DNA of 64,000 nt from Melieria omissa (lineage: Eukaryota; Arthropoda; Insecta; Diptera; Ulidiidae): assembly GCA_963971225.1 (NCBI GenBank), contig OZ020269.1, positions 40,817,264-40,881,263 on the forward strand, read 5' to 3'. A program made the translations under genes and the position numbers. Shown piece by piece: positions 1-9,987 of the stretch (positions are counted from its first letter, which is position 1; every line of letters starts with the position of its first letter). The notes under the pieces were generated by a model, which saw only the letters and a list, made by a program, of their open reading frames with translations, had not been told where the DNA came from and did not search any database.

Positions 1-323
1 CAACAGCACATCGTCTTCCTCCTCTTCGGACAATTGAGCGAGAATGAACGAGTGAGCACAGACGCGGCATTCGTGTTTCTATGATTTGCGCTCAGAGCAT
101 CATCTGTCTACCCCCCCCGAATATAGAAGACGGGTGGCGATATCAGCACCCGCATTCAAATTTTTGCTTGTATGAGATGCACACTCTTTATGTTTCATAC
201 TTTTTGCTTTCACGCACTGAGCTGCGTTGATCGTGGACGCAAGAAAACAGCAGCAATCGCATTTTATGTACGTGTGTTTGTAGGTAGACTGTTCAGGGAA
301 TTTGCTTTTCTTCGGTGTCAGTA
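1..323. other. Left flank, no gene seen
   Basis: I see no coding signal or structured repeat here apart from a short poly-C run near 110-118. It ends at the putative left TIR of the DNA transposon beginning at 324. It may be intron of the CD36-type gene whose exons lie at 3405-4473. Confidence 0.4.
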
Positions 324-392
324 CCCTGCAGGAAATGTAACTAATTTTAAACTTATTTATAACTAGTCCTTTTCTGTACAGGACTGATAGTA

Positions 393-1412
393 CAGTAAAT
401 AGAGACAAATAAATCACATTTACTAAAAAAAAATACTTAATGGCTGAAATTTTGAGGGTGTGTTCGGGGGCATGTCCTGAGTCTAAAACTGAGTTTTCGT
501 ATTCGAGGGGGTGGGGAAGATACTACCCCCTGCTTATTTAGGGGTGAGCTCGTTTTAATTCCTTATCTCCGGTGCTATTGCTCGTACCGACAAGTACGAG
601 GGATCAAATTTGTGGGGAATAAAATTATCTATCTAATGATAATAAAATCGAGGTCATAGGTCGATAAGGTGAATCACAATGGCCGGTCAAAGGTCAAAAG
701 TGAGGGAAGTTTTTCGTTTTTCGTGAATACCGTTAAACCGAGAGTTTTTTCGCATACTGCTTCCATACCATTTTAAAGTACTTGAAATTACCTACAAAAT
801 GAGTGCTCGAACACTCATCTACTATAAATAGTTTGCCGTCAATCCAACGACCAAGTTGATCGCGCGTGCCGATGTTGAGCCGCGCACGGCGCGAGAAGTA
901 CTCATTGCGCATACATTGCACTCTCTACGTGCTCGCACGTACAGCGCGCGCGGTCAACTTGGTCGTTGGATTGACGGCAAACTATTTATAGTAGATGAGT
1001 GTTCGAGCACTCATTTTGTAGGTAATTTCAAGTACTTTAAAATGGTATCGAAGCAGTATGCGAAAAAACTCTCGGTTTAACGGTATTCACGAAAAACGAA
1101 AAACTTCCCTCACTTTTGACCTTTGACCGGCCATTGTGATTCACCTTATCGACCTATGACCTCGATTTTATTATCATTAGATAAATAATTTTATTCCCCA
1201 CAAATTTGATCCCTCGGACTTGTCGGTACGAGCAATAGCACCGGAGATAAGGAATTAAAACGAGCTCACCCCTAAATAAGCAGGGGGTAGTATCTTCCCC
1301 CACCCCCTCGAATACGAAAACTCAGTTTTAGACTCAGGACATGCCCCCGAACACACCCTCAAAATTTCAGCCATTAAGTACTTTTTTTTTAGTAAAATAT
1401 ACCTATTTACTG
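393..1412. repeat. 1-kb foldback element (long inverted repeat)
   Basis: Bases ~387-867 and ~946-1419 are near-perfect inverted copies (about 475 bp each) separated by a ~78-bp spacer. The arms start with CAGTAAATAG and are bracketed by TA (391-392 and 1413-1414), compatible with a TA-duplicating MITE. Only a few mismatches and small indels separate the arms (for example the TACC versus TACG zone near 590/1225), so the palindrome is young or maintained by conversion. The two antisense-related short ORFs at 733-921 and 856-1080 are by-products of the palindrome, not genes. Confidence 0.75.
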
Positions 1413-1509
1413 TACTATGATTACAAATTAGTTATTTTGCTTGAAAATAAGTGATTATTTTAACGTGGCGATGTCCTAGCAGCACATCAATTGTCTACCT
1501 CTGCATGAC

Positions 1510-1645
1510 TTCCCAACTAGTTTATAACTAGTTGTTTCCAAACTAATTAATAATTAGTCCGTAATGGACTGATTTAAAACTAGTTGTTTTGTGACTAGTT
1601 AAAAATTAGTTAGTTTGTAACTGATTTTAAACTAGTCAAATAGTA
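1510..1645. repeat. Cluster of AACTAGTT-type octamers
   Basis: About nine variants of AACTAGTT / AATTAGTT / AACTAATT occur in ~130 bp at roughly 12-18 bp spacing. Further copies lie at 334-370 and 2555-2605, next to both ends of the surrounding element. The octamer is a palindrome, so a dimeric DNA-binding protein is a reasonable reader. Function is inferred only. Confidence 0.5.
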
Positions 1646-2831
1646 ACAAATTAAAAATTACTTGCATATAACCCCATTAAATGAATTTTCAAATATACTG
1701 AATTCAATTCATACGATTGTGTTATTAAATGTTTTCAAAAACAAAGTACACTCCTTTTAAATAATATTTACAACTACTTAATTACAAACAAAACAGCAAA
1801 AATGTAAAACATTTCATAAAAATAACAGTTCAAATCATTTTACAAGAAAAATTAATTTAAAGAAAGAAAAGTAAAAGAAAACAATACTTCAGCCAGTTCA
1901 CTTAAGGCACTAAGATATTAAATAAATTCAAGTTTAACGCCGGCAAAAGCTGCTCTCAGCTCTTCCATGGGATCAGCTGCATTTATTGAATCTAGTTAAA
2001 AGAGTGAATGTAGTTTTGCATATGTGTACGTGCATACATACCAAGCAAAATGTTAAAAAATGTGTTGTAGTCCTTCTTAAGCCTTTTCCCACTAGTCCCA
2101 AAAATGTTCACGGCTACAATGACAGCAGCTTACAGGCACGCTGTAATTTTCCGCGCACAAATGTTCCACTTGCACGTATTCAGTAGTGCCTTCAGCCGCA
2201 TTTTCAATTCCACTTCTGGTTTTGTTATTTTGCGACAAATATTTTTTGATTTTAAGGCATTTTTTTTACTTATTAAATAATTTATTTTACATACCTCTTT
2301 AAACTACGCACTTATTTACACTTTTTCACGCGCACGCTTTAACGAAAAAACACGATATGGCGTCGTTTATGTTGCCAACCCATTGGATTCACTTACAAAT
2401 TCTAAGGATCGAAATCGTGACCCCAGAAAATATCAATTTTCAAACAATAGGCAACCCTTGTTCATCGCGCAGACGCCAATGGCGACTTGTCGTTTGTACG
2501 AACAACGCAACGAGTACGGTGCATGCGCTCGTGAACTGTGTAGCCATGCATGATTTTTCAATCAGTTACAAATTAGTTGTCAAATAATTAGTTAAAAATT
2601 AGTTACTTTTGCCAACTGACTACTTCTTTCCTGCAGGGTAGCTATAGATTTCATTTTTTGTTGCTTCCTCCCCTCCCCTCTTGCAAGTGAAAATTTGAGT
2701 TATCTGTATTTATGTACCATATATGTACGAGTATGTATCGAAAAACGTTTTAGAGAAGCAGGGTTTAATATTTCTCTCTCAAAAATCCTCTAGATGTGAT
2801 TGTGTTTATGAAAAATTCCCTTCTATTAATG

Positions 2832-3311
2832 CCACATAAAACGTTTAGAACGCATTCAAAAGGCTTTCCTTCGGTTTGCTCTTCGTTCCCTACATTGTGA
2901 AAATCCCACTCCCTCTTATAGCTCACGATGCATGCTCATTGATTTGCGCTCTTTAAATAGCAGAAGGTCATTCCTCTGTATAATGTTTATCTTTGATCTA
3001 ATTTGTGGCGCTATTGACGCATCGTGCCTACTTCAGCGTATAAACTTCTTAGCTCCGATTAGAACTCTACGAAGTCAAGATCTGTTTCTTATTCCACGTT
3101 GCAAAACTAATTATTCTTTTAATGCCCCAATTTTGCGAGCTTTAACCGAGGCTAACTTATTCTCAAATTCTTTAGATTTTTCAGTTCCTAAAAATGTATT
3201 CAAGAGTTTGTTAGAAAGACTTATAGTATAAGTGCAGTATAAGTGTCAGTTAGTCTGTATGAATTGTTTACTAATTCTAGGCTATTTTTCTGAAATAAAT
3301 AAATAAATAAA
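2832..3311 (+). pseudogene. 5'-truncated jockey-like LINE, reverse transcriptase C-terminus
   Basis: An open frame from about 2832 to the stop at 3229-3231 encodes the C-terminal thumb/tail of a jockey-type non-LTR retrotransposon. Recognisable pieces are the LERIQKAFLRFALRSL block and the following L-R-SL--RR---F--DL--G-ID--LL blocks typical of the end of insect jockey-clade RT proteins. The 3' end is a short (AATAAA)n-like tail at ~3291-3310, as expected for target-primed integration. No endonuclease, RT core or RNase H is present, so this is a dead-on-arrival 5'-truncated copy. It lies in the presumed intron just downstream of the CD36 exons (which run on the opposite strand). Confidence 0.7.
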
Positions 3312-3404
3312 AAGCTTCCCAGCCAACCATGAATCGATTGAGTAAACAAAATAAGTAATTCGATTTTTTTAAGTTAAACAGAATATAAAAAGTTGTATAC
3401 TTAC

Positions 3405-4473
3405 TAAAAAGGCATTTAGATACGTCAAACATTCCTTTGTGAAGCTTAACTCCCATGGCATCGCCTAAGCAATTTGATGCTTCATCGTCATTATTGATGA
3501 CATAGCGATAACCCCTAAACCCCAAATGGGCAACTTCGCTGCTGTATGTTAGTCGATGTGTTCTGCATGCTTCACCTGCCACAATTATTAGTTCTGTGCT
3601 TGGTTGTACAAACGGTGGAAACAAGGAATTGTCAAAGGATCCCGATACTTTGATAGGACAGTTACTTCTGGATGATATACCCTCTATGTATTTCAATCGA
3701 GAAGATTGTTCAGGAAAATATGTTTTGTTATTCAAAGTGTTTACCCTAAAAAAGTTATCGAAACCATTCGTTGTTCCAATTTTGACGTTGTAAGTTTCAT
3801 CTTTTTTCCGCAAGGCCTGGTAATTTGAGGGTTACTTATTATTAACATGCATTTAGATTTAAATTAAATCGACTTACATTATACAGCATTCCACAATTAC
3901 CAACAATATTGGGCACATAACTGGATAGTAAATTTAGCGCCGGAGTTGTGAAATTCCAAAGAAAGTAATAAACAGTTTGATTGAGAAACACTGATTCATT
4001 AATTGTGATAGCATTAAATGCGTGTCTCACTAAAAAGACCCAGTCATGAAATTTCGCAGCAGCGCCAAAAAGAATAAGGTTGGGTAGCACAATGGTTTTG
4101 TTGAGTATATCAGAACTACAGCTGGCTATGGGGTCGAACTCTATGTCGTGATATCGCATTTTTTGATATGTGATGCTGTCGCCAGTTTGATTTAAAATTT
4201 CATTCCTTCCTTTTATATTATATACAATCGGACCTACTTCTTGCAGCTTTATTTTAGAATCTGTTCCACTAAGGAATGCTTCCGCGTTTGTAACATTGAA
4301 TAAGTAGCAATTAAGTGTCCCATACGGTGATGTTACCCAGTTAGCCTGGGAAGGAAACCCCTTACGGAAGCGTATATGTTCTTGTGCCAGTATCCATTGG
4401 TAGTTCACGTTCAATGAGATGATCAGTAATATTGCACTTACGGAGCCGAAGACTGTTAGTGTTACAATTTTAC
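3405..4473 (-). CDS. CD36-family scavenger receptor, N-terminal and middle exons (partial gene)
   Basis: Two exons on the minus strand. Exon 4473-3878 begins after a TTTTAG acceptor, enters at phase 2-nt, and ends at a GTAAGT donor. It encodes the end of a first transmembrane helix (TVFGSVSAILLIISL), then the CD36 hallmark region PYGTLNCYLFNVTNAEAFLSG and the KIKLQEVGPIVY block, with many N-glycosylation sites. Exon 3816-3405 starts after a CCAG acceptor and ends at GTAAGT; it carries the Cys-bearing ectodomain segments (SNCPIKVSGS, GEACR, SNCLG, DVSKC). CD36 proteins are two-pass membrane receptors for lipids, lipoproteins, carotenoids or pheromones; this one cannot be matched to a named orthologue. 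The start codon exon would be further right and the C-terminal exons left of position 1; neither was found. Both exons are open and clean, so the gene is likely functional. A LINE fragment sits in the downstream intron. Confidence 0.85.
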
Positions 4474-4859
4474 CTAAAAAGTAGAGATTATTAATATGTT
4501 TGTAAAATTTGTCACAATTTCAAATTTTGCTCTAACACCAAAAACACTTGTTAGTCGGCATGCTGGAAACTGTAAGATAAGAACATTTTTAGCTCATTAT
4601 GTAGCTTATTCAAAACTAAAGCACAGATCTGTATGCTTTGCAATTCGAAATCTACTCACGCCTTATCACCAGACGACATAACAGGGTTCATACACAAAGT
4701 CGCTAACTTTTATTTATTTGAAGTCGATGTCGAATATGCATGTTTATGTAAATATTATAATAATTGAGTTAAAATTCCGCTTTATCACCTTGTACTGGCT
4801 AAACTCGGGGAGGTTAGATTGCATGATTATGAAGGCCAGCCTAAACAGACATTTTATTT
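4474..4859. other. Spacer, probably intron or 5' region of the CD36 gene
   Basis: AT-rich sequence with no convincing exon. The missing initiator exon of the CD36-like gene could be here or further right; I could not identify it. Confidence 0.35.
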
Positions 4860-6260
4860 GAAAAATGTTGCAATTTTCTTGCAGTTTTGCTTGACATCGA
4901 ACGCATTTGATAGTCTAGTCCGGTCATTAGCAAAATTGAGAAGGCGCTCAGGCTTAGGAGGATTCACCCAGTAATATTTGATTGGACCCTCTCAATGCTT
5001 AAGTACCGCATCACTACTGCCACTTTGGGCAGTTATACAATTTCGGTGCAGCTTGTAGAAGGATTTGCACAAGAAGGGCTCTTGTCAACTACCCTTTGGA
5101 ACCTACTGGTCGGCTTTCTTCTGGTAAGGCTTGATCAGTGTGGTTTTGCAGCTGTACGCGTATGCGGACGACCTTTCCGTGGTCGTCAATGGTAGCGGCC
5201 AACAACTGCTTTGCGATCGCATGCAATCAGGAAACTCGTCCTCAGCGCTGGTGGAAGAGGGAACCAGGTAGAGCCCTTCTTACAACTCTTCGACCAGAAA
5301 GAGGGGTGCAGCTGATGTCCAGTGTGCGGGTTTCTGTGTCTCGCCACAGGTTTCATACGGTCATCACTGATCGGTGGACGAACCACCACTGGAAGGGCTT
5401 CACGCCTGACTCGGCAGTGGCGTACACGTATGGATCATTGATGGATTTTGGCTCTGGCGCTGGGATTTACTGATAATATTCAACTCTCCTTTCCACTTGG
5501 TAGACAACTTCTGTTTTTCAAGCGGAAATGTTTGCCATATCGGTAGCGGCACTTGAGCTGCGGCGGAGGAGGAGTTTTGGGTGTGATATATATATGTATC
5601 AGCTCCGCAGTCAAACAGCTGTCAAGGCTTGTTCGGCAATGCAGACAAGATGCAAAATTGGGCGGGAAGCTGTCTGCATACTAAACGAGTTGGGCACCGA
5701 AAATATCGTCACACTTTTGTGGGTATCCGGGCATTCTGATGTTGAGGATAACGAACACGTGGACGAGTTCGCCAGGGCTGGATCTTTGGTCCGATTTGTA
5801 GGGCCTGCTTATCTGAGCACAAGACTAAGATCACTAGCATAAAGCACGGTCGGAAGCGGAAGCACTTCACCCACTGGCACAGTCTCGCGACGTGTAGACA
5901 GCCGAAGATGTTCATTGACGCCCCTAGGATCAACGGAACAAAATACCTGCTGGACCTGGGAAAGAGTGATTTGAGAATTATCATACGGCTCATAACAAGG
6001 TTTATCCTTTTAAAGTAAGGTACTCACTAGAATTGGTGCTAAAGACTCGGCGGCATGTAGCTTGAGCATGACGAAACCTCGGCGCACTTTATATGCAAGT
6101 GACCAGCTTTCGGGTGGCCTTGGCAACGTCCATCGGGACGATGAGCTCTGTAGTCTCGAGTTATTGGCCGTGCTTAGATTTGCGAAAGCAACGCTCCAAC
6201 TGACTGACATCCAGAGCTTATGTGTACTCTCTTAGGGCAACTGCAACCTGACAGCAACCG
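4860..6260 (+). pseudogene. Old LINE remnant with RT and RNase H traces
   Basis: Fragments in all three forward frames recall a non-LTR retrotransposon with RNase H. Seen in order: an RT segment with WTLSMLKYRITTATLGSYT and degraded CPQGGVLS (about 4970-5110), the YADD catalytic box read as AYADDLSVVV (about 5155-5185), an RNase H start YTYGSLMDFGSGAGIY (about 5427-5472), then FQAEMFAISVAALELRR, and an RNase H end LLWVSGHSDVEDNEHVDEFARAG (about 5715-5790), followed by a KYLLDLGK-DLR segment before the C-terminal zinc finger region. Frameshifts and stops are frequent, so this is much older than the LINEs at 16-37 kb. It belongs to the I/LOA/R1-like group by domain order; exact clade is not determinable by eye. 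Confidence 0.7.
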
Positions 6261-6639
6261 TTCACTGTTGACTGGTCCTGCCGTAGGACTGGCAATTGTA
6301 GGGGAGTGGTTGAATATTTCTTAAAAATGGGCTTCTTCTGTCTGTTGGTGTGAGGTGCTAGCGGAAGTCTGCCCTTTACCTGCTCTGCAAGGGGAGGCGC
6401 AAGCCACGGCACAAAGGGCAAACCTTTGCCTACGTGCCCGCGTTTTCTGACGTTTGATACATTCTAATAACAATAAAAGTAGGTCATTTCTAAAAGTGTG
6501 CCCCTAAAAGCATGCCAAGTAAAAGCATTCCAGCTTGCAGTATCGTTACAATACTTATACTTTGGGTAGGTATTCCTAATTTTTTTATTTTTTTTATTTA
6601 TTTATTTAGCCCATGAGCAAATGTACTTACTGACTAAAG

Positions 6640-6760
6640 AAAATATTCAAATTCGAATTAGTCAAACCTAAATTGGAGCGTCAGCGGCAAGCAACTGTCA
6701 AAATTGCTTCATGAAAACGCAACGCTCAACGCTCCAATTTAGGTTTGACTGTTAGAGGGT
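6640..6760. repeat. Short hairpin element
   Basis: Bases 6660-6680 and 6730-6750 form a perfect 21-bp inverted repeat around a ~50-bp loop (AGTCAAACCTAAATTGGAG and its reverse complement). It may be a small foldback MITE. No coding content. Confidence 0.6.
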
Positions 6761-7256
6761 ATTCAAACAACAACACTTTTTTAAATCCTCCCAAGCAATA
6801 AAAAGCCTTTAATAAGTTTCTCTTGAGGAAATTTATTTTTTTATTTATTTGTTTGAAATACTGAGAAAAAAATCTTATCTTCCTTTGGTTAATAAATAAG
6901 AACCTAAGAAATCTTCTGGTAATACAAAAATGTACATGACAATTTCATTATATATAATGTAATTTTTATAATAATTATATATAATTGTAATTTCCCCTAT
7001 TCTTGTTTACATATATTTTGTTTATTCCCAAATTTATATACCAATTTCTCGACACGTTTATACATAGTTGGAAACATTTATCCTCAACAGAAATACAAAT
7101 TCGCATTGAAAATCGTTTACACTTTCGTGTACATTTCCCCATTTCTAAATTATCGTTCGCGCAGACGCGGTAATAGTTCTGGCTTATTTCCCATAAGCCT
7201 TGTATTTATATTCAAACGAATTTCAAACTCATTTCGAGCTTCTTTAAGCCATTAAA
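6761..7256. other. AT-rich spacer, nothing recognised
   Basis: Homopolymer-rich sequence with ATATAAT-type stretches near 6948-6985. I see no gene. The last ~110 bp before the ATG at 7257 could be the 5' leader of the small ORF that follows. Confidence 0.4.
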
Positions 7257-7524
7257 ATGCCTGTTGAGCGATCCCCTAAGCGTCAAATTAACAAAATGGA
7301 GTCTCCATCCCCAAAATATTCAAAGTCAACCGAGGCACATTTGACAGTTCCTCTCACTCGCGAGGCAATTAAAACTCGCTCTCAGCTCTCTAGTCCCAAA
7401 GCAACCGATCCCAGTGTTGCCACAATTGGTTTTGGGTCCGAGAGACTCGTGCAATTATGCACACAATTTTCATCGGCTCTCATTGAGGATTTGACCACAT
7501 CACTGGTCCAAATTAAGCAGAAAA
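7257..7524 (+). CDS. Unidentified ORF start, cut by the gypsy element
   Basis: An ATG-initiated frame of about 89 codons (MPVERSPKRQINKMESPSPK...) runs until it meets the truncated LTR at ~7525; the remaining codons to 7616 are LTR sequence. The product is Ser/Pro/Lys-rich at the start, then has a more ordinary stretch (FGSERLVQLCTQFSSALIEDL). It resembles the N-terminus of a retroelement gag or of a DNA-binding protein, but I recognise no family. It may be a fragment of another mobile element. No continuation could be found to the right of the gypsy copy. Confidence 0.3.
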
Positions 7525-7892
7525 TAAAAACCAACGATCACTTTATTTCACAAATTTTACACTTTACTGTCTGTACACTTAATTATTTACTCCGTGTGGC
7601 ACCTTCACTTGTCTAAACCAAGACTGACTCGCTGGGCCGCACCCGGCTGCCTTTTATACCTGTCCGGCCATCGCGCAGATCGTTCTCGCACATTCCAGAG
7701 TGGACTAAAGGTTCCCATGATGATCGGGACCATCATAGCCAGGTTGGACTAAAAGTTTCCATTATCGCGGCCATCATTGCCATGCCGGACTAAAAGTTTC
7801 CATTATCGCGGTCATCATTGCCAGGTTGAATTATGGCACGGCGTGTAGCGACAGAGTGGCTTTGCACAGCGACAGACTGTCTTATCGTTACA
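7525..7892 (-). repeat. Gypsy copy 1, 3' LTR, truncated
   Basis: It begins (minus strand) with TGTAACGATAAGACAG at 7892 and matches the LTR at 12188-12591. It stops at about 7525, missing the end of U5 including the terminal TTCGTAACA. Several diverged copies of a ~40-bp unit containing GGACTAAAAGTTTCCAT (plus-strand view) lie in U3. Confidence 0.85.
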
Positions 7893-7901
7893 CTGCCCAC
7901 C

Positions 7902-9903
7902 ACTTGTTCGTCCCGAACAAGTGCCGAGGTTCCGCTGTGATAAGGCGCCAGGCGCTCCAAATGGACTACCTTCAGCTTAGCGCCTCTATTGCTGCAACGT
8001 TGAATCCTGTATACCACGTCGTTAATCCTAGTCACGACTTCGTAAGGTCCTTCCCTTGACGCTTGAAGTTTCGGAGAAAAACCTTTTCTCCGCTGCGGGT
8101 TGTAGAGCATTACCAGATCGCCTTCTTGGAACCCTGCTGAGTTGTCCCGTACATCATATCTGGCTTTCACCTTATCGCTGACCAGTTTGGTGCGGCTCCT
8201 TATAAACTGGTGAATTTCCTCCAGTTCCGCCCGCTTATTGACCACGTAGTCCGTCTTAGCGCCTCCCATCGTGCTGACTACCCCGAACTTCAAGTCAGCG
8301 GGTAACCGCAACTCTGTGCCGAACACTGCTCGGGCTGGAGTGAGTGATGTCCTGTCGTGCGGGGCTGACCTATACGCCATCAGGAACACTGGGATATGCG
8401 TGTCCCAATCCTTTTGATTCCTGCCTACCACTTTCCGCAGGTAACATATTCTTCCAGTGTCCGGTTAAAGCGTTCCACCATGTGGTCGGACTGTGGGTGC
8501 AACGAAGTGGTACGCGTTATCTTTATCCCCAGCAGCTCACACACTTTCTTGAATACCGCAGACTCGAAATTCCGGCCTTGATCTGAGTGCAACTCCAACG
8601 GAACTCCGAACCTGGCTACCCAGTTGTTTACCAGCTTTTCCGAGATCGTAGTGGCCTCCTGTTTAGGAATAGGGTACACTTCGGGCCATCTGAAATAATC
8701 CACTACCACCAGCACATATTTGTTGCCTTGAGTGCTAGTTGGGAATGGGCCGGCGACGTCCATAGCAATTCGCTCGAAGGGCGCTCCCACGTTGTACTGC
8801 TGCATGCGGCCTCGAGATCTTCTTGTCGGCCCTTTCGCGGCTGAACATCGGTCGCAGCTCTTAATCCACTCGGCTACAGACTCTTGACATCCTACCCAGT
8901 AGAATCGTCTTTTTATTTTGGCGACGGTTGTGGTGATGCTCAGGTGCCCTCCACTGGAGTCGTTATGGTATGCCTCGATGACCTCATTGATTCTGCATTT
9001 CGGCACTACCATTAGGGGGTTGCTGGTACGACCATCCGCGCTCTCCCATTCGCGGTACAGGCAGCCTTCCTTCAGCCGCAAACTTTTCCACTGTGCCCAG
9101 TAAGCCTTAGCGATCGGATTCTTCCTCTGGCATAACGCTTACCAACCGGACGTCCACTATCTGTTCTTTGCTTTCGGCTCGCGAGCACTGCCTGCATTCG
9201 ACTTTGCACGGACAGCGTGACAAGGCATCGGCATTTCCATGGCTACTGCCCTTGCGATGCTCTATCGTGTAGTCGTAGCTCTGCAGTCGCTCGATCCACC
9301 GCGCCAATTGCCCTTCAGGATCCTTAAAGTTCAGGAGCCATCTCAATGCCGCATGATCTGTGCGCAGGCGAAACCTTTGTCCATGCAGATATTTGTGGAA
9401 GTGTTTTACGCAGGCCAATACCGCCAGCAGTTCTCTCCGTGTCACACAGTAGTTGCGTTCCGGTTTCGAAAGAACCCTACTGTGGTACGCTATCACTTGT
9501 TCCTGGCCGTCTATTATCTGTGATAGCACACCGCCAATACTATTCCCGCTTGCATCTGTATCCAGCACAAACATCTCCCCAGGCACGTGGAAGGCCAGAA
9601 TTGGAGCAATGCACAGTTTTTCCTTCAGACGTGAAAAAGCCTGTTCCTGCTCCTCGTTCTACTCGAAAGCTTGGCTCTTTCTCGTCAGTTTGTGCAAGCT
9701 GCTGGCTATGTTCGCGAATCCCGGAACAAATCGACGGTCCCAGGAAACTGCGGAGCTCGTGTAGATTGCGTGGCCGGGGCCACTCCTTTACCGCCGTGAT
9801 TTTGTCTTCATCCGTATGTACTCCGCGGGCGGAAACCGTGTGACCCAGATACTTGACCTCCTTTTGGAACAGCGAGCACTTCTTTGGGTTGAGTTTGGGC
9901 TGC
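7902..9903 (-). pseudogene. Pol of gypsy copy 1: RT tail, RNase H, integrase
   Basis: Coding starts inside the RT connection region (LNPKKCSLFQKEVKYLGHTV in altered frame), continues through RNase H (LDTDASGNSIGGVLSQ, ...RLRTDHAALRWLL; about 9586-9107) and integrase (9081-7902). Integrase shows the H-H-C-C zinc domain (AYHNDSSGGHLS ... CDRCSAAKG), the first Asp in MDVAGPF, the second in HSDQGRNFE and the Glu in MVERFNRTLEE. After EEYVT a one-base deletion shifts frame to the RKVVGRNQKDWDTHIP block; copy 2 has the same lesion. The protein ends LVRDEQV just before the LTR. Protease and the RT catalytic YLDD are deleted, so this copy cannot be autonomous. Confidence 0.85.
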
Positions 9904-9987
9904 TTGTCTGTCGATTCAGCTGTGAGACAAGGACGATGGGGCGGCAGATTGTGGGGATCAGCTCACGCCCCTTTGGGCTGACCCGTT

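Larger units (their letters stand above)
324..2638. mobile_element. Non-autonomous DNA transposon with CCCTGCAGGAAA ends
   Basis: The two ends are inverted copies of CCCTGCAGGAAA (left at 324-335, right ending at 2638), each flanked by TA, which fits a TA target duplication. Next to both ends and internally lie many CTAGTT or TTAGTT-type octamers, likely subterminal transposase binding sites. No transposase ORF is visible in the 2.3 kb, so the copy is non-autonomous. A 1-kb foldback (393-1412) sits inside it. The TIR is short and itself partly palindromic, so superfamily assignment is open. Confidence 0.5.

Noticed and set aside
733..1080. Two similar small ORFs on opposite strands
   Set aside because: Both are produced by the foldback arms; not independent genes.
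9346..9843. 165-codon plus-strand ORF
   Set aside because: Antisense to the gypsy RNase H/RT region of copy 1.
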